Part shown: in pieces, positions 1 through 10,600 of the stretch
Layout: each line of letters starts with the position of its first letter
Numbering within the stretch: the first letter of the stretch is position 1
DNA from: a virus
DNA: 30,812 nt
Strand: one strand, 5' to 3'
IMG/VR virus record: IMGVR_UViG_3300028197_000094
Span: 1 to 30,812 of that record
Made by a program: the position numbers and the translations under genes
The notes under the pieces: generated by a model
What the model saw: the letters and a program-made list of their open reading frames with translations, nothing else
Database searches by the model: none
Told to the model about the DNA's origin: nothing

Positions 1-1580
1 GTCGCTATAGCTCCAGCACCAGATATTGTAATTCCTGTTCCAGCAGATACATGTGCAAGAACTTCAGCTTGTGAAGGGCCTGTATATGTAATGACACCAG
101 TAGAGTTATTGTAAGCTAAGCTTCCATCTCCACCAGCATCAGTAACACTAATACCTGTTTTAGTAATAAAAGCAGAGTTAGTATTTGAATAATTAGCTAA
201 ATCGTTGTCAACAACGAAATCCATTGTTCCGTCGGAATCATCATAAGTAACAGTTATTAATGTTTCAGTATTACCTGTAATCATTCCGCCGACAAAGTCT
301 TCAATACTTTCTTCTGTTTGTATTTGTGAATCAACATATGCTTTTATTGATTGTTGTGTAGCAAGATGAGTACTGCTATCACTAGCCATGTTATCTTCAT
401 CTTTTACAGGAACAACTAAATCTAATGTTCCATCACTGTCATCATAAGTTACATCTATAAAAGTTTCTGTATTACTTGCAAACATTGGTCCAATGATGTC
501 TTGAACTTGTTCTGAAGTTAATTGGTCTACAACAAAATTTATTCTGCCATTTGTGTCATCGTAAGTAACTGTTACATTAGTTTCAGTTCCTCCATCAACC
601 ATTCCCCCAACAATATCTTGAACTTGCTCAGTAGTTAACTGAGTATTTGTATCAGTTGAAGCAATTGTTAAAGTTCCAGCAGAATCATCATAAGTTAATG
701 AGACATTAGAACCTGCTGTAAGTAAAGAATCTACCCTGTCATCGACTCTTTCATTTAAGTCAGATGTTATTTCCCCTAAATCAGTTGATATTGTTAATCG
801 ACCGTTTGCATCATCATAGTTAATGTCAATTCCAGATGTTGCAGAGTCTATTAATAAAGCACCAACTCTATCGTCTACTCTTTCGTTCGTAAAGTAAAGA
901 TTGCTAGAACCTTCACTTAAACCGTCTGTGTCTAAATTAGAGAGGCTAGAAACTGTACCAGTAACATTACCTTCTAGATTTGCGACTATTGTTCCAGCTG
1001 TACCACTAAATACTTCAGAAGTATTGCTTGCATCTGGAATAAAAGTAAATTTACCACTACTGTCATCGAATCCGAAGAAACCAAGTTTTGCAGTTGAACC
1101 GTTATGGTATCTAAATTCGATACCTCTGTCTTTGTTGTCATCAGAGCTGGGAGCTGTATCTCCACCTAAAGTAAAAATTGGGTCATCAACTGTAACTATT
1201 GTTGAGTTTATTGTTGTAGTAGTTCCATTTATTATTAAGTTGCCACTAAGAGTTAAACCATTAAATGTAGGAGAATCAGAAGTTCCTAAACCTAAAGAAG
1301 CTCTGGCAGTGTTTCCTGTTTCTAGAACAAAGTTAGAACCATCACCAACTATGAAACCACCATCAGTAACAGCTAATCCTGCAACATCAGTAAGTTGAGC
1401 ATCAAAAGCTTGAACATTTGTACCTACAACAACGCCTAAAGCTGTTCTTGCACCTGCAGCTGTAGTAGCACCGGTACCACCATCTCCTATACCTATAAAA
1501 TCAGATGCTTGAAACTCTGACAGACCTGTAAGGTCGCCACTTCCGTTAAAATCTCCTCTTAAGGGTGTTTCTATTGCCAT
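1..1580 (-). CDS. Tail fibre protein, 3' end beyond the window (partial)
   Basis: The minus-strand frame is open from ATG at 1580 to the left edge with no stop, giving at least 526 residues. It begins MAIETPLRGDFNGSGDLTGL. A phrase common in phage and cyanophage fibres, IVTVDDPIFTLGGD, lies near residue 125. The distal part consists of about five degenerate repeats of roughly 40 residues with the consensus EQVQDIVGxM...TExxVTYDDxxGxxxFVV, lying at about 230-890. Such repeats form trimeric beta-structured shafts. The gene starts one base after the stop of the upstream fibre gene, so it is translationally coupled and expressed with the tail operon. The host-binding C-terminus is probably outside the window. 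It acts outside the cell as part of the virion. The fibre assignment is firm; the receptor is unknown. Confidence 0.85.
   Translation of the reverse strand, partial: MAIETPLRGDFNGSGDLTGLSEFQASDFIGIGDGGTGATTAAGARTALGVVVGTNVQAFDAQLTDVAGLAVTDGGFIVGDGSNFVLETGNTARASLGLGTSDSPTFNGLTLSGNLIINGTTTTINSTIVTVDDPIFTLGGDTAPSSDDNKDRGIEFRYHNGSTAKLGFFGFDDSSGKFTFIPDASNTSEVFSGTAGTIVANLEGNVTGTVSSLSNLDTDGLSEGSSNLYFTNERVDDRVGALLIDSATSGIDINYDDANGRLTISTDLGEITSDLNERVDDRVDSLLTAGSNVSLTYDDSAGTLTIASTDTNTQLTTEQVQDIVGGMVDGGTETNVTVTYDDTNGRINFVVDQLTSEQVQDIIGPMFASNTETFIDVTYDDSDGTLDLVVPVKDEDNMASDSSTHLATQQSIKAYVDSQIQTEESIEDFVGGMITGNTETLITVTYDDSDGTMDFVVDNDLANYSNTNSAFITKTGISVTDAGGDGSLAYNNSTGVITYTGPSQAEVLAHVSAGTGITISGAGAIA
229..890 (-). 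repeat. Internal repeats in fibre gene (about 120-nt units)
   Basis: Copies of a unit encoding TYDDxxG followed by a hydrophobic strand and a linker begin at about 229, 439, 558, 686 and 811 on the plus strand. Each can be recognised by tcatc(a/g)taagt. Spacings are about 120-128 nt, with one longer interval of about 210 nt. Copies at 439 and 558 share the EQVQDI helix phrase, and those at 686 and 811 instead share ERVDDRV. This suggests tandem duplication followed by divergence. Confidence 0.75.
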
Positions 1581-1581
1581 T

Positions 1582-2826
1582 TTATGCTGCCATTGTTATA
1601 TCTTTTGTCACTGTTGAACCATTCGCTTTTGTGTAGGTGAGTACCAAGCTCTCTCCACTTGAGTTAGCTGGCATTATCATAAATTTATAAGTGCTACCAT
1701 CTGATTTTAGCATCCTTAAAGCTCGTGTGGATGTACCTACAGCAGAACCTCCACCATTTACAGCTTCAGAAGTTGATTGATTCACAAAGAAGTTTCTTAG
1801 TGCCATTTTTTCTGTAGTGCCGTCAGCTTTTGTAAAAGTTAAATATCCTTCCTTAGATAATCTTTCTAAGGCTTCGTTCCTAAATGTAATTGCTGAAGAG
1901 CCATCATTTGTTGTAATTTCCATACCGTCACCTGCTGTAAGGTTTAAGGTATCTGTAGATGAGGATGCAATAACATTTGCTTGTCCAGAAACTGCTAAAG
2001 TCTTGAAGACTGCATCGGCAGCCGCAGCAGCTGTAACTGTATTTGTAATTGTCATTGTATCAGTAGAAGCATCTGTAGTTATTTGTATACCTGTACCTGC
2101 AGCAACATTGAAAGTATCAGCAGTCGCATCAGCTGCAATTGTTGATTGTCCAGATACTGCTACATTCTGGAAAACATTGGGTTGAGTAGCTGCAATAGTT
2201 AAAGTATTGTTGCTATTGTTTGGTGTCAAAGTTATATTTGAACCACCAGCTATTGTAAATGTATCTCCGACGCTACCAGCATTTAAACTAGTACCGCCAA
2301 CAGTTACCGTTCCAAAAGCATTATTACTTGCTAATGTTGCCCATTCTATTGAACCATTACCAGCATTTCTTATATATTGACCTGCTGTACCTTGCTGACC
2401 TGCGATTTCCATCTTAGTAAAGTCAACATATCCACTTTCTGTAATCTTAAATCTTGATGTTCCATTAGTACCTAAATGTAATTGTTTCTGTCCTGTTGTA
2501 CCAATAGATAGTGTTTTATCAGCAATAATAGATTTACCATCTATATATAAGTTACTTAATGGTATAGAACCAGTAGAAGCACCAGATTGTACTCTAATTG
2601 TTGCATCGTTAACTTGAAATCCGTTGAATGTAGCAGCTGCACCATTATTATTATCTGTTGCGTTAGCTGTTTCCATCTGGTCAGATGGATTATAGAAACT
2701 AATAAGGGTTGAGGTAATATCTGCTCGTTCAACATTATTGAGAACTGCAGTAATCTGAGCGTCGCCAGCGGCACCCGAATCTATTACTTCTACTTTTGAA
2801 TCACCCTCGTTAATAATATCGACCAT
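1582..2826 (-). CDS. Tail fibre or shaft protein with three internal repeats
   Basis: 414 residues. The start ATG at 2826 follows GGAAGGA, which is part of the end of the preceding gene and serves as ribosome site. The sequence is rich in Thr, Asn, Ala and Gly. About residues 170-316 contain three repeats of roughly 45 residues, opening FGTVTVGG, FQNVAVSGQ and FKTLAVSGQ, each with a DTFxxxAGxxIxITxxxxxxTxTI pattern. This is typical of beta-helical fibre shafts. The C-terminus (VLTYTKANGSTVTKDITMAA) is short and lacks the S74 chaperone found in the neighbouring tail-tip protein. It sits between the tail-tip gene (3 nt upstream) and another fibre gene (1 nt downstream). It is probably an accessory fibre or connector; the exact role is inferred from position and composition. 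Confidence 0.75.
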   Translation of the reverse strand: MVDIINEGDSKVEVIDSGAAGDAQITAVLNNVERADITSTLISFYNPSDQMETANATDNNNGAAATFNGFQVNDATIRVQSGASTGSIPLSNLYIDGKSIIADKTLSIGTTGQKQLHLGTNGTSRFKITESGYVDFTKMEIAGQQGTAGQYIRNAGNGSIEWATLASNNAFGTVTVGGTSLNAGSVGDTFTIAGGSNITLTPNNSNNTLTIAATQPNVFQNVAVSGQSTIAADATADTFNVAAGTGIQITTDASTDTMTITNTVTAAAAADAVFKTLAVSGQANVIASSSTDTLNLTAGDGMEITTNDGSSAITFRNEALERLSKEGYLTFTKADGTTEKMALRNFFVNQSTSEAVNGGGSAVGTSTRALRMLKSDGSTYKFMIMPANSSGESLVLTYTKANGSTVTKDITMAA

Positions 2827-2827
2827 A

Positions 2828-5800
2828 TTATCCTTCCAATACTTCTATTCTAGCAGTTAGAGAATCGACTTTTGTTGATAGCTGTTGTATTGCTTTTGTA
2901 AGAACTGGTATAAGCTGGTTATGTCTTAATCCAAATCTTTCAAAATCATGGTCTTCTTTTTCAACAAGGTCAAAACCACCATATTCATCTTCATTGGTTT
3001 TTTCATAGTATTTTTCATAAGAACCTTGTGTGTATACTGCCATATTTTGGTCAGCACCTTTATGAGTAATTAATTTTTCTTTTATATCTTGTGCAGAAAA
3101 ACCTAAGTGAGTTCTGACTCCACCATCTTTCCAAGTAAATTCAATAGGTGTTAAGTCGTTTAAAAAATCTAAACCTAAATCAGTAGTAACGATATTATCT
3201 TTTAGTGTTATATCTGAGGTATTAATACTTCCGTTTGTTGCAAAAACATCGTCAAATCTTCTGTTACTTTGACCTAAATCAAAACTATTATCATTTGATG
3301 GTCTAATATCATCAGAGGTTTGATTTTCAAAACTAATAACTTTAAATTTTTCAGAACCTCCACGAACAAATTGTAAATCACCACCAGAAGCAATATTTAT
3401 CCCAGAAGAGCCATTTCCATAGCTACCACCAGAATAACTACTACCTGAGAAAAAAGCATTACTATTTCCAATAGTTGAACTAGAACTAGGTAATATACTC
3501 ACTGCACCTGTGATAGTTACACCACTGCTATCTGTAGAAAATCTATTACTTAAAGTAGCCGAGTTTGAACCAATAAAGCTACAGAAAATATCATTTCCGG
3601 ATGTTCCAAATGTTCCCCTATTACTAGATGTAGTTACCTCATTAGTAGTTACATTTCCGTCTTTTATTGCATCAGAATTTATAGAGTTTGCACCCATCAT
3701 GTTTTCAATGATAGTTACAGAGCTTGAAGTTATTTTTGCAAAATCTAAAGTACCAGAAATATTAGCGTTGTTAACAGTCACTGAGTTTGCAACTATTTTA
3801 CCGCCATCTATTTGAGTAGAGTTACTATTAATATCACCCGCAGCACCACCTACTTGTAGAACTCCACTTAATGTAAGTCTGTTAGCGTTTATAGAAATAC
3901 CTTCAGACGAAGCATTAATGCTCGCAACAACATTACTACTATTTGTAGGAGTAAAATTTAGTTTTGATGTACTGATACTTCCAGAAGCAATTCTATCTGC
4001 ACTAATAGTTCCAGCATTTATTTTATCTGCTGATAAATTAGCTATCTTTGCAGTATCAATTGTTGCATCAGCTATCAAAGCATTTGTTATTTGTGCAGTA
4101 CCAATTTTTGCAGTAGTAATAGTTGCATCAGCAATATGTGATTCTTCTATTAAGTCTGCAGAAGCTGTTTGTCCATCAGAAGGGTCAGAAGCATTACCAG
4201 ACTTATCTACCGCTACAAATCTAAAATAATGTCCAGAAGAGTCTGCTAAATCTGCACTACCTACTAATGGTATTTGCTGAAGTAAGTTACCTGCTGTAAC
4301 TCTTAATTCACCAATTTTATTTGAAGTAGATACTGTAAAGTTAGCACTGTTTCCAGATTGAACTACAGCGTGAATTGCTAAATAATCTATGTCGCCTTCT
4401 AGTGTGAAGTTACCAAAAGGATTACCGCTACCATCTGTTCCTGCTTTTGCAAGATGATGTGTAACTTGTACTTTTAGTGGGCCAGACGCGATAGCAGTAG
4501 CAGTCTTAGGTTTAGAAGGTGCTTGACCATCTTTATCTATTTCTATTCTTGCGTTAACTGCAAAGTTAGCATTGACAGAAGAAGAGTCAGTATATAAATC
4601 TTCACCAGAACCATCATAAGATGACATTTTTTTAAAACCGGATTGGTCGACTACATTGACTCCTATTTGATAAGTTGCTCCAATTGTTAAATCTTGAATT
4701 AATAAACTCTCTGTTGCAACTCCTGTATAAGGAAAACTTGCAAATGAGTACTGACTATCTGTTGTTTTTTTATACCTTACTGTATAACTATGACCATCTG
4801 TTATTTGTGAACCATTCTCATTAGTTGGTCTTGAAACAACAACTCTTACAAATCCTTTTGAGTTACCAGTTCCATCTAAGTAACTACCTGCTTGTAAAGT
4901 TGGTGTTGATGGTAAATCTGGAATAGAAAATACTCCAGCAGTCTGTCTACTTAGTGAGTACTCTGAAAATCTTAAATCATCACCTATAGTTCTCATTGCA
5001 TCACCAAGCTCTATTTGTGCTGAGCCATTTTCGTAATTTACATATGGTGTTAGGTCTGTATAGTTTCCATTTTTATCTCTGTAATAACATCCCATTCCAT
5101 TTCTAATAGGATAAGTTATACCCTTGACACGAACTTTTATTGGATTTATAGTTTGACCTCTAAAAGATAATTCATACAAGCCTCTTGATTCAGCAGTAGC
5201 ATCTGCAGCACTATCTATAAATCCTATATCTGGGTCAAAAGCATATATAAAATCTCCTACTTTCATATCTCCAGAAACTTCATATTGTTCTAAATCTAAG
5301 TTCAAAACTTTTTTAATTCTAGAAAGCTCATTTAATATTGTTTGAGCTCTGGTATTTAGTAAGTCTTCGTCAACTTGTGGTTCTTGTACCAAGCCAACTC
5401 TTTTTAAAGCGTTACCATGTAAATCTTTATATGGGTTAGATGCTAAGTTTGCTTCTCCAGCAACATCAGTAGGTATTTTAAAATATCCGACTTCACCAGT
5501 AAAGTCAACTCTTGAAACCCAGTCTATTGCATCAAACTCTGTTTTTAAGCCTTGAGGAACAACACCTTCCATTTCTGGGTCTTGTCCGTAAGCACTTTTA
5601 ACAACAATTGATTTAGGCTGTGCAGTACCTACTCCTTCAAATAAATTAGCTGCAGGTCCAGCATCCAAGCTTCCATTCATATTAACTCTAAACTCAGTGT
5701 TTAAAATTTCTGATACGAACTGTAAAGCTGAATAAGCTGTTTCTACAAAGTGTGAACCAGTGTATTTATTGGATGGATTGCTAATTGTTCCTTGAGTTAT

Positions 5801-6214
5801 AGCTTGTAAGTTTCCAGCTTCATCTCTAAGTAAACCAAGTGGCTTATTAGTTTGAGCCGTAGAATTAAAAAGCGTTTCAGCTAATGTGGCCCCTGTATAG
5901 TTTCTAACTTTACCAATGTTATTAGATTCAGCAATAACCATACCTTTGCCTTGGCCATCTCCCAAATAAAGAGCAAGTCCTTGTCCTTGAATAGAAACTT
6001 CTCCTTCTTCTAGTACTCTGTTTAAAACAATTCCTGTAAAAGAAGATAAGTTTTTAATTTCTGTATCTGTTAATGTCTTGATGTCTATTTCTTGTGGAGT
6101 TATAACAATATGTCCCCACTCTTCTATGGCGTGAACTATCTCAGTTGGTGTGAATTCTTGGCTAAAGTTTACAGCAAACCCGCCTCTGCCCATATGTTTC
6201 TCTGTTACTGGCAT
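2828..6214 (-). CDS. Tail-tip / central fibre protein with C-terminal peptidase S74 chaperone
   Basis: 1128 residues. Residues to about 430 resemble a tail-tip (gpJ or prophage-tail type) region, including NTRAQTILNELSRIKKVLNL. About 434-525 look like a fibronectin type III domain, with a second similar stretch at about 560-690. About 694-770 contain short DATIxTAKI / ADKINAGTISADRI repeats usual in central tail spikes. The last 129 residues form an intramolecular chaperone of the endosialidase type, with the Ser-Asp cleavage signature SDITLKDN at residue 1000 and a terminal coiled coil (LSTKVDSLTARIEVLEG). By family knowledge, this domain trimerises the fibre and cuts itself off. It is placed after the distal tail gene in the usual siphophage order. 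Start ATG at 6214, one base after the upstream stop. Confidence 0.85.
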   Translation of the reverse strand: MPVTEKHMGRGGFAVNFSQEFTPTEIVHAIEEWGHIVITPQEIDIKTLTDTEIKNLSSFTGIVLNRVLEEGEVSIQGQGLALYLGDGQGKGMVIAESNNIGKVRNYTGATLAETLFNSTAQTNKPLGLLRDEAGNLQAITQGTISNPSNKYTGSHFVETAYSALQFVSEILNTEFRVNMNGSLDAGPAANLFEGVGTAQPKSIVVKSAYGQDPEMEGVVPQGLKTEFDAIDWVSRVDFTGEVGYFKIPTDVAGEANLASNPYKDLHGNALKRVGLVQEPQVDEDLLNTRAQTILNELSRIKKVLNLDLEQYEVSGDMKVGDFIYAFDPDIGFIDSAADATAESRGLYELSFRGQTINPIKVRVKGITYPIRNGMGCYYRDKNGNYTDLTPYVNYENGSAQIELGDAMRTIGDDLRFSEYSLSRQTAGVFSIPDLPSTPTLQAGSYLDGTGNSKGFVRVVVSRPTNENGSQITDGHSYTVRYKKTTDSQYSFASFPYTGVATESLLIQDLTIGATYQIGVNVVDQSGFKKMSSYDGSGEDLYTDSSSVNANFAVNARIEIDKDGQAPSKPKTATAIASGPLKVQVTHHLAKAGTDGSGNPFGNFTLEGDIDYLAIHAVVQSGNSANFTVSTSNKIGELRVTAGNLLQQIPLVGSADLADSSGHYFRFVAVDKSGNASDPSDGQTASADLIEESHIADATITTAKIGTAQITNALIADATIDTAKIANLSADKINAGTISADRIASGSISTSKLNFTPTNSSNVVASINASSEGISINANRLTLSGVLQVGGAAGDINSNSTQIDGGKIVANSVTVNNANISGTLDFAKITSSSVTIIENMMGANSINSDAIKDGNVTTNEVTTSSNRGTFGTSGNDIFCSFIGSNSATLSNRFSTDSSGVTITGAVSILPSSSSTIGNSNAFFSGSSYSGGSYGNGSSGINIASGGDLQFVRGGSEKFKVISFENQTSDDIRPSNDNSFDLGQSNRRFDDVFATNGSINTSDITLKDNIVTTDLGLDFLNDLTPIEFTWKDGGVRTHLGFSAQDIKEKLITHKGADQNMAVYTQGSYEKYYEKTNEDEYGGFDLVEKEDHDFERFGLRHNQLIPVLTKAIQQLSTKVDSLTARIEVLEG

Positions 6215-6215
6215 G

Positions 6216-7472
6216 TTAGGCTCTTACTAAACGGACATTTTCAAACATACTTTCTAAGTATTGGTCTCTTACAGCATCCGATGCATCTATTGATTGTGGG
6301 TTAGAAGAGTTGTACTCGTAACCAACAAAAGTTTTAAATGAGGCATTTGTTAAATGTATAAGTTTGTTTGTAGTGTCAGCTGTAAAGCCTTGAGGACTTC
6401 CAAAAATAAATTTCTGACCATAACTGTCAGCAGAGGATTCTTTTAAGTAACCAGTAGAACTTCCAAATGCTCCACCACCAGTTACCACATCCATGTTTAC
6501 TCTAGTAGCAGCTGCTCTATCAGCAGTTGGTCCTTGAGCAATATTAATACCAATGTGATGAGCACCTCGTTTAACGGTGGCGTCAACGACTAGACGCCCA
6601 TCTCCATTAGTATCTGAATAGGTAGAAAAACGAACAACACATTCATGAGGTTCATTCCTTAGTATTTGGGCTGTTTGCCAAAGTTTCCATTCTGTTCCAG
6701 AAGAGCCGGAAGTGATAGCTATTGTTCTATCGCTTACCCAGCTTCCATTGTCATAGAACTGAATTGTAAATCTTGATTGATTGCTAGTGCTACCAGATGT
6801 GAGCCTAATAATTCCATTAGATAAAGTAATACCTGTTGGGTTATTTTTAGACAAATACCCTGTCATAATTGTATTGTCTATAAGTATTTTTGATGCTCCT
6901 TTATAAAAATCAGCTGGGTTTACAACCCATTGAGCTGCTGCATCTCTTAAATCTGCGTCATAAAAAAAAGCTACATTACCATTTTCTGAAGCTCTGACTC
7001 CATCGGTTGGAGCTTTTTCATGATTGTAATTAAATGCACTAGTAGGTAAGGCGTGCCAAGGTGCATAAGTAGTCGAACCTGTAGTCACTGAATGACTATT
7101 TGTTAAAAGGGCACCAGACATGTTACTTTCAAACATCATCTCCGATACTCTTCCTTTTATTATAATTGATAAATCATATTCAAATAAGCCAGTTGCTAGT
7201 TTTTTAGAATCTACAGAAGCACTGTCTATTTCGCAATAACCTTCAAACTTATCATCTCCTGTATAAGTAAAAGGCAAAGTTAAAGATGAGTTGCCCATTG
7301 AAATTATTTCATCTCTTAATACTTTCGCTGCTACTACCGTATCAGCAACAAACTGACCTCTAAGATTTACTTCTCTATCTAAAGAATTTCTAGCTCCAGT
7401 TATTACTGAATTAAAATCAATACTTTCTGGAGAAGTAAAAGTCATTCTCCCTACTGTTATAGTATTAGCCAT
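6216..7472 (-). CDS. Distal-tail-like or minor tail protein
   Basis: 418 residues, beginning MANTITVGRMTFTSPESIDF. It follows the tape measure gene and precedes the tail-tip gene, the place of the distal tail protein that caps the tube. The N-terminal 120 residues (TGDDKFEGYCEIDSASVDS...EYDLSIIIKG) suit a beta-sandwich distal-tail domain. The rest (about 180-400) reads like a carbohydrate-binding or jelly-roll module with many aromatic and Gly residues. No catalytic motif was seen. The stop codon of a hidden Cys-rich frame touches its ATG. Assignment rests mainly on position, so the structural role is likely and the exact protein type uncertain. Confidence 0.65.
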   Translation of the reverse strand: MANTITVGRMTFTSPESIDFNSVITGARNSLDREVNLRGQFVADTVVAAKVLRDEIISMGNSSLTLPFTYTGDDKFEGYCEIDSASVDSKKLATGLFEYDLSIIIKGRVSEMMFESNMSGALLTNSHSVTTGSTTYAPWHALPTSAFNYNHEKAPTDGVRASENGNVAFFYDADLRDAAAQWVVNPADFYKGASKILIDNTIMTGYLSKNNPTGITLSNGIIRLTSGSTSNQSRFTIQFYDNGSWVSDRTIAITSGSSGTEWKLWQTAQILRNEPHECVVRFSTYSDTNGDGRLVVDATVKRGAHHIGINIAQGPTADRAAATRVNMDVVTGGGAFGSSTGYLKESSADSYGQKFIFGSPQGFTADTTNKLIHLTNASFKTFVGYEYNSSNPQSIDASDAVRDQYLESMFENVRLVRA

Positions 7473-7637
7473 TTAGCACATATCCTTTGCTCTACATTGT
7501 TCGCAGTATCTATATTTCATTGAATAAAAATAATTACCGCATTTTGAATCTGATTCACATTTTTTAAGAATGTCATCTTGCTTATTGCTTAGAATACCTA
7601 ATTTCTGATTGATTCTCCACCACCCATTCTTTGTTGT
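7473..7637 (-). CDS. Candidate Cys-rich reading frame in the -1 frame after the tape measure gene
   Basis: An uninterrupted frame of 54 codons begins inside the 3' end of the tape measure gene and ends in TAA directly touching the next ATG. It encodes five cysteines spaced C-x5-C-x11-C-x2-C-x5-C (from KCESDSKC to CEQCRAKDMC), a plausible metal site. There is no ATG, GTG or TTG upstream of the first cysteines; the only in-frame ATGs lie inside the Cys cluster. Translation would need a rare start (for example ATT at 7595) or a -1 shift out of the tape measure frame between 7601 and 7637. No convincing slippery heptamer was seen. It is listed because it fills the only sizeable gap in this part of the tail operon and the cysteines look selected. 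Confidence 0.4.
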   Translation of the reverse strand, partial: TTKNGWWRINQKLGILSNKQDDILKKCESDSKCGNYFYSMKYRYCEQCRAKDMC

Positions 7638-10600
7638 TTAAGTTGTATCTGAGTAATCGTTTTTACTGCAGCAGCAGTTGCTTGTGAGTTTGAATTCAAA
7701 AGTCCGTTGAGATTAACAGTATTGTTAGTGGTCTGACCGTTACCAAATCCGCTATTTTTTCCAAAATAACCTCCACCTTGAAAACCAGTTGATAGAGACT
7801 GATTGTACATAGATTGAGCATTTACAGATTTTTTAGGTAGAGTTGCAGAATATTGTCCACCCGGATTAAGTCCAAATTGTGATGTAAAACCAGATATTGC
7901 TGAAGTAGAAACTTGACTTCCAGATATGATTGCTGCAGCAGCGTTGGCTGGTAATCTAAGAGCAGTAGCCATTCTCTGTGCTTGCTTTACAGTAGCATTT
8001 CCTAATAGTTCCATAGACTCTATTATTTCAAGATTAGTTATAATGATTGCTTTTTGAGAATCTAAAACTAATTTATTAGCTTCTACGAACTCACGAGGTA
8101 ATTCTGCAAGTCTTTCATTAATTTCAATTCTTCTCTCTTCAGCATCTGCAATTTCCTCTTGGCGTCTTACCTCAGCTTTTTGAGTGATTTCAGCAGCGTC
8201 TGCTCTAAGTTTATCCGCATCAGCTTGAGTTAAAGCTTTTTCTTCGATATTATCAATATCTTCTAATATTTTTTCTTTTTCTAAGTCTGCAAACTCTAAC
8301 GAACCTTGTGCTGCAGCAAGCTCTACTCTTCTTAAATCTTTTCTTAATCCTTCTCTTCTTAACTGAGCGTTAGCACTTAGGGAAAAACCATTTCTAATTT
8401 GCTCTTCAATTTTAAGAGCTTCATTTATTAAATCTTGTTGCTCTAATATTTCTTCTGCAGTTTCAACTTGAGAATTATTTAAATCTACTAACTCTTCAGC
8501 TAAATCTACTTCTTCAGCTAATAAATCTAGTTCTTCTTTTTCAAGGTCTAGGAGTTCTTCTTTTGCTTCCACTAAATCCATATCCGCAAATTGTTTTGCG
8601 AAATCTAATTCAGCACCAAGAAAGATAGTATCTATCATATCTTTTAAATCTGAGGCTTGTTCCATAGCTTTTTGTATTGGCGTTAACTCTGCAGCCTTCT
8701 CTACTAGATGACCATATCTTATAAGCAATGCATCAATATCTTTGAATTCTCCAACAAGCTCTTTAGCTAACTTGAGTCTTCCTTCTTCAGAAGACATTAA
8801 ATTTCTATTTCTATGTTCTTGTAGTCTTTTAAGGTCTAGTTGGTCTCTTAGCAAAACTTGTAGTTGTTCAGCAAAAGGTATATTTTGTCTCTCGGCTTCT
8901 ATAATTAATAGGTGCATTTGAAGTTGGTCTTTTAAAATTACAACTTTTTCCTTATTATGTTTATTTCCGTGTTTGCTTAAAGTATTAATTTCATCAACAA
9001 GACTTAATATTTCTGAATTTTCAGTCAAACCTGCAGCTTCTAGGTCTTCAACTACTTGAGACACATCTACATCTTTAAATAGCAAATCTCCAACTCCTGC
9101 AATATTTTTTAAATCATTGACTAATCCAGTCTGTAAACCATCAGCTATTTGCTTTGAAGCTTCTATACCTTCTTCTGTCAAACTACCAGATTTTATACCT
9201 TCTTGTACTCCTTTTTTTATAGCTTCTGGTAGACCCTCAGCTATACCTAAAAATACTTCTTCTGTAAATACTTCTGCAAATTCGTCACCTTTAGCATCTA
9301 TTTCAGATAAAGTATTTGCCATACTTTCTACATTTTTTTCAAAATCTCTTATTATTCTTTCTGATTTACCTAGTTGATTTAAAGCAACAAGTATTGCGGT
9401 TATTGGGCCTAAAGCTTTTTTAATAAATGGTGCAATTCTTTGAAAAACTCCTTTTAAGAATGTTACGACTTTACCAGCTTCTTGACCAGTTGCAGCGACT
9501 TTTGCCATACCCGACCTAACTAAATCTAAAATTGCAGCGACTCCAGCGGAACCCGCAAGGACACCTAATAAAGCATTAAATGCGGTACTAGCTTGTCCTA
9601 AAATTCTTTGTAAGCCAAGGAAACCATTAACAATATTTATAGCTACATCTAGTACTGCTTTAAAGACTGGTAAGAAAACATCTCCCATTGGTATTAATAG
9701 TGCATTGAATGCAGCTTTTAATTGTTGAACTTTATTAGATACGGTATCCATTCTTGTTGCTACTTCTGCGTTTAAAGCATTGCTGACTAAAGCTTCATTT
9801 CTCGCTAATGCAATAGCTTCAGCAAGACCTTTATTATTATTAGCTAAAGATAAAACTGCTCTTGATGTTCTTACATTATTAAGGCCTAAAGCTTGTAATA
9901 CTGGAGTTACCGATTCTCCACTTTTTGCCATAAGAGATAATCCTTCTAAGAAAGATTGAACGGCCACAGCTCCATCTTCTTCAAATGCTGTTTTGAAATC
10001 TCCACCAATCATTCTATTAAGAACACTTAATTTTTCAAAGTCTCCCTCCTTGACAGCATTACTTACATTCATAAATAATTTACCAAGTGCTGTAGAACCA
10101 GCTGCTGCTTGAACACCTGCAGCTCTTGTGGCGGCTGAGAAAGCTAATATATCTTCAGCTGATAAACCAGCGACATTACCAGTGGCACCAAAGTTTTGTG
10201 CTAATGTTAATATTTCCGATTCCGTTGCAGCTACATTGTTACCTAACTGAACGAGTACTGAGCCAAATTTTCCAACAGAAGCTGTTGTATTGTTTGTAAC
10301 ATTTAAGAATCTTGCGAGACCAGTTGCTGCTTGGGTACTTGTCATGTTTGTAGCTATACCAAGTTTTGCTGCTACTTCAGTAAAGACAGACACATCTTCA
10401 GCTGCAACTCCAAGCTGACCTGCTACAGAAGCAATCCCCGCTAATTCATTTGCAGTTACAGGAAGTGTAGTTGCTAGACCTAACAAATCTTTTTGTATTT
10501 CTTTAAAAACTTCTGGGTCATCAACATCTGCCATAGTTTTTTTAACCATAGCAAAAGCATCTTCAAATTTTATTGCCGCACTTGCTCCTGCTGTTAGAGC

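Noticed and set aside
901-1398. Plus-strand frame of 165 codons opposite the left fibre gene
   Set aside because: The minus frame is open across the whole stretch with clear fibre repeats. The plus frame has low-complexity, antisense-like composition and no ribosome site.
3918-4229. Plus-strand hydrophobic frame of 103 codons that resembles a membrane protein
   Set aside because: It is antisense to the DATIxTAKI repeats of the tail-tip gene; complementing such repeats yields apparent hydrophobic runs.
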